From contig NC_073746.1 in assembly GCF_029784135.1 (NCBI RefSeq), positions 162,272,108 through 162,336,107 on the forward strand: a stretch of 64,000 bases of DNA, written 5' to 3'. The DNA comes from Toxorhynchites rutilus septentrionalis (Eukaryota; Arthropoda; Insecta; Diptera; Culicidae). Positions 60,987 to 64,000 of the stretch are shown one piece after another. The number at the start of each line of letters is the position of its first letter. Within the stretch, counting starts at the first letter, position 1. Position numbers and translations under genes: made by a program. The notes under the pieces were generated by a model. The model did no database searches, was not told the DNA's origin, and saw only the letters and a program-made list of their open reading frames with translations.

Positions 60987-61636
60987 AATGCTTGCTTCGA
61001 TTGAATCAAAACTTGGAAAATGGCACTAGCCTGCTTTGCACTGTTTTTTTTATCTCGTTATTGTATCTTACATTATGTGAAAAATGACTTTGGTGTGATT
61101 TTGAAGTTGATGAAACATAAAATTAATAGTTACTGATTCTTAATTAGTTTTTAGATACTAAAAATGAAATGTTATTTTTCAACAATATAGGATCGGAGTT
61201 TAACAATTGTTTCTTGTTACGATCAAGCAAAAGCTATAAATAATTAATTTATTGGATAATCATGGATTTTCTTTTCGGTCGGTCTGTTACCATATCGCAT
61301 ATTTAACATAGTAATCTATTGCTTTGTTTGCAAACTGCGGTAACGAAATATTTTATGTATTTTCCTAGAATTTGAAAAAGTATGTGACTACAAAATGGTC
61401 TGTAACGAAAATGAAATCTGACATCCCTACCAACAACCGAAGGAACGAACCGTACAGAATACCAATCCCAAAATACCAATACACCTTCTTGAAACCACAT
61501 CACTTTTGCAAGTGTCAAAACAGTGCCGAAATTATTGACGTGTAAGTTTCTTATCCCACTAACAATTGGCAGCGAAAACTGTCTGTTTCTATGAAAAAAT
61601 ATTTAATTTCCTCCTGACAGTAGTAAATATTCGCTG
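60987..61636. promoter_or_regulatory. Divergent intergenic region, unit 6
   Basis: Same as unit 3. Confidence 0.4.
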
Positions 61637-62611
61637 ATGAACTTTATAAAAAGTGGTTTGCAGTCAGTGCTGGGTTCTCAGGAACCTGGGGCGCTGCAAA
61701 GTGGTGCCAAAACTGTATGAAACAACGAAATTTGGGTCAGAAACTCATTCTAAACCTTTTAAATTATTATGCCCCTCTGGAACAGGTAGAACAAGTGAGT
61801 GCTTCGACACTACTCGAGGATCGCCGCGATGCTTGCAGAGCGCTCAGGGCTCTTTCGAAAAAAATATCGCGTGGAAGTGGGAGCCCAAGGTATGCACGCT
61901 CTTCTCCAAGTCATGGAAATGGATAGAGCCGATCCGGAGATAATTGGGTACTGCTTGGACACCCTCTGTCATATCACTTCTCAGGAACAGTTCGAAGAAG
62001 ACAACCCGGACAACCCAAGCGTGACGGTCAACATAGGAGAACAATTTACGGAGATGTTCCTCAAGTCGAACGAGAATGTGAGCTTGATTTTGAATTGTCT
62101 GGAAGAGTACGATTTTTGGGTTCGCTGGTCGGCTATTAAGTTGTTGACCAGTTTGTTAGCGAACAAAACGAAGGACATACAGGAAATCGTTCTTGTTAGC
62201 ACAATGGACGTTTCCAAGTTGATGGATTTGCTGGTTGACAGCCGAGAAGTTATTAGAAATGATGTATTGCTACTGTTGATACAGCTTACCAAAGGAAACG
62301 CAAACATCCAAAAAATTGTAGCTTTTGAAAATGCTTTTGATCGATTGTTTGATGTTATCAAGGAGGAAGGATGCGCAGATGGTGGAATTGTCGTGGAGGA
62401 TTGTTTATTTCTGATGATGAACTTGCTTAAAAACATTCCCAGTAATCAGCAGTTCTTCAAAGAAGGATCCTACATCCAGCGGTTGGCGCCAATGTTTGTT
62501 ATTTCACAGGTTTCGTCACTAACTTCCGGTCAACTTTTGTGCGGGGGACTGTTCAGCAACCATCCGCTCTCCAATTGGTTCTCGGCTGTTTCTTTAGCGC
62601 ATGCCCTCATT
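61637..62611 (+). pseudogene. USO1: p115/USO1 5' fragment (pseudogene), unit 6
   Basis: Same as unit 3, including the LVSTMDVSKL and LLCGGLFS variants. The 7-A frameshift is at 61,858-61,864. The frame closes at 62,618-62,620. Confidence 0.86.
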
Positions 62612-62618
62612 GTTAGTT

Positions 62619-63487
62619 AAGCGAGAAGGTAATCATGTTGAGTTCAATGGCCGAGTATTGGCTAACTTCAATTCAACCGTACGATAGTATGATAAGGATT
62701 TGCGACATGAATGTAGCCATTGTAATATCGTGTTGGCATTATATTGTAGAACCAATGGTAAACTAGATTAATGTTCTTTTTCGAACAGGCGACTTCATTT
62801 TGGTGGGTGATTTGATGCGATCTATCACGCTGTTGCATTACAAGCAAATGGGAGTAGTTGTGAGGAGATCGATTTCAACAAAATTTCTCAAAACTATTGA
62901 TACAGCAGTAACAATATTGGATGACGATGCGTTCCTTGGGTGGACAACAGCAAGTATCTATTTGTTTGCCTAAAAGATGGGTAAGTAGGATTTCCGTAGC
63001 TCTGTTTATCATAAGAACACTTTTTGTATTTTTTTTAAGGACCACAACAACGGGCGACGAACGATAGCAAATGCCAGAGGTTCCTCAATTCATGCCATGG
63101 TTCGCTCGTGATGCAAAACATTGGTGAGCGAACGACGCCGACAACGGGCTGTGTGCTATTTGGCACGGTCTGATCACAAATAACACTCGATTATTATGAA
63201 TTTCTTCGAAAGTTACGGAAAAGTTTGAATCTGTTGGTAAGACTGATTATTCGTATTGGCGTAGTTTCCATACCGAAATGGAAACGGAACGTTGCGAGGG
63301 ATTTATTGATGGAGGATGGATAGTGGATAGTGGATAGTTTTCTGGATTTAACTCGGGAAATATATACGATGCATTGGGATTGCAGATCGACGGGGATGGA
63401 ACTAAGAAGGAAGCGGCCGTAGATGATAAAATCAAGATTGTAGAAGACCTAACATGGACACATCAGGATGTCCAGTGTTGGTCATGA
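62619..63487 (+). pseudogene. DDB1: DDB1 3' fragment (pseudogene), unit 6
   Basis: Same as unit 3, including the 9-bp deletion near 63,227. Confidence 0.86.
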
Positions 63488-63757
63488 TTATTGAATGAAT
63501 GCTATCAGTTGTTGCTATAGTTGCGAAAAATAATTTCATGTTTGTAGGATAATAAAGAAATTCCAGTAAACGTATTGTTTACTACACATTATTTGAACTC
63601 GAATAGTCATGAACGACGGATTTCTCAAAATTATCTATGAGTTTTATCAAAACTTTATTATTTTTGGGAAGAAACGTGGAACATTCAGGGCAAGAGCGGG
63701 GATGTTGATCGAATCGTGATGCGTGTTTGGATTTGATGCTCTTTGAGTCGGTAGATA

Positions 63758-64000
63758 TCAACCTGATTGCACTGCTGACGCTCCCTTGTATTCACTGTAA
63801 GAAGAATATTGAAATATGTTATGAGATACAATTTGAATGAAATATAGTGATCAGGTATACCTATAAGGTTGGATATTTCCTAGCGTTTGTAACTTCTCAT
63901 CGGACTTGACACTATCAAGTGTCAAATCATATTCTGGAGAAATGTCGACCTTACGAATTAATAAATAGGTTAGTTGATCTTGGAATGCGATCATATTACT
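63758..64000 (-). pseudogene. Small unrecognised gene, exons 2-3 only (cut by window end)
   Basis: Exon 3 (stop at 63,758-63,760) and exon 2 are present. The window ends at the expected last base of exon 1. Confidence 0.45.

Larger units (their letters stand above)
53298..64000 (+). repeat. Composite tandem unit 6 (cut by window end, 10,703 bp present)
   Basis: Near-identical twin of unit 3 displaced by 32,519 bp. The window stops about 57 bp before the expected unit boundary, exactly at the presumed exon 1 edge of the small minus-strand gene, so the array continues beyond the window. Confidence 0.96.

Noticed and set aside
1..64000. tRNA, rRNA or snRNA genes
   Set aside because: No cloverleaf, rRNA core or snRNA signature was noticed on reading either strand.

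Overview
The window is a eukaryotic, almost certainly insect and probably dipteran (mosquito-like), tandem array. It holds about six head-to-tail copies of one composite unit of roughly 10.8 kb, all in the same orientation. With the unit boundary placed at the first base of the window, the units are 1-9947, 9948-20778, 20779-31538, 31539-42503, 42504-53297 and 53298-64000; the last lacks about 57 bp. The insect call is an inference. It rests on short spliceosomal introns (59-79 nt), a non-LTR retrotransposon of the RNase H-bearing I-like group, and animal genes for p115/USO1 and DDB1. I see no prokaryotic genes, rRNA, tRNA or CRISPR.

Each unit reads left to right as follows. (1) A degenerate non-LTR retrotransposon on the + strand, about 5.2-6.2 kb. 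ORF1 has a CCHC knuckle and a coiled coil. ORF2 has an APE-type endonuclease, reverse transcriptase, RNase H and a C-terminal Cys/His motif. (2) An AT-rich spacer of about 1 kb with an internal imperfect duplication. (3) The 5' exons of an unrecognised acidic, coiled-coil protein gene on the minus strand. (4) A divergent intergenic stretch of about 650 bp that looks like a bidirectional promoter. (5) The 5' part of the vesicle-tethering factor gene p115/USO1 on the + strand, with intron 1 kept, a frameshift and a large internal deletion. (6) A fused 3' part of the DNA-damage-binding protein 1 gene (DDB1), also with intron-like sequence and several breaks. (7) A small, unrecognised gene of about 70 codons on the minus strand, tail to tail with DDB1, beside whose start the retrotransposon of the next unit begins.

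The host-gene pieces keep introns and neighbours, so the unit was built by DNA-level joining of two loci (zipper gene/p115 and DDB1/small gene) around an already dead retrotransposon, and was then amplified. Most disabling lesions are shared by all six units, so they predate amplification. Others are private or shared in incongruent patterns, which points to unequal exchange and gene conversion. About 51,030-64,000 is an almost exact copy of about 18,511-31,481, displaced by 32,519 bp (three units); I saw only two substitutions. This is a very recent higher-order duplication or an assembly duplicate.

No complete functional gene is visible. The best-preserved reading frame is the minus-strand coiled-coil gene. 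The longest ORF2 frame is in unit 4, which keeps reverse-transcriptase motif A but has lost the YADD box; the other five units have the opposite defect.
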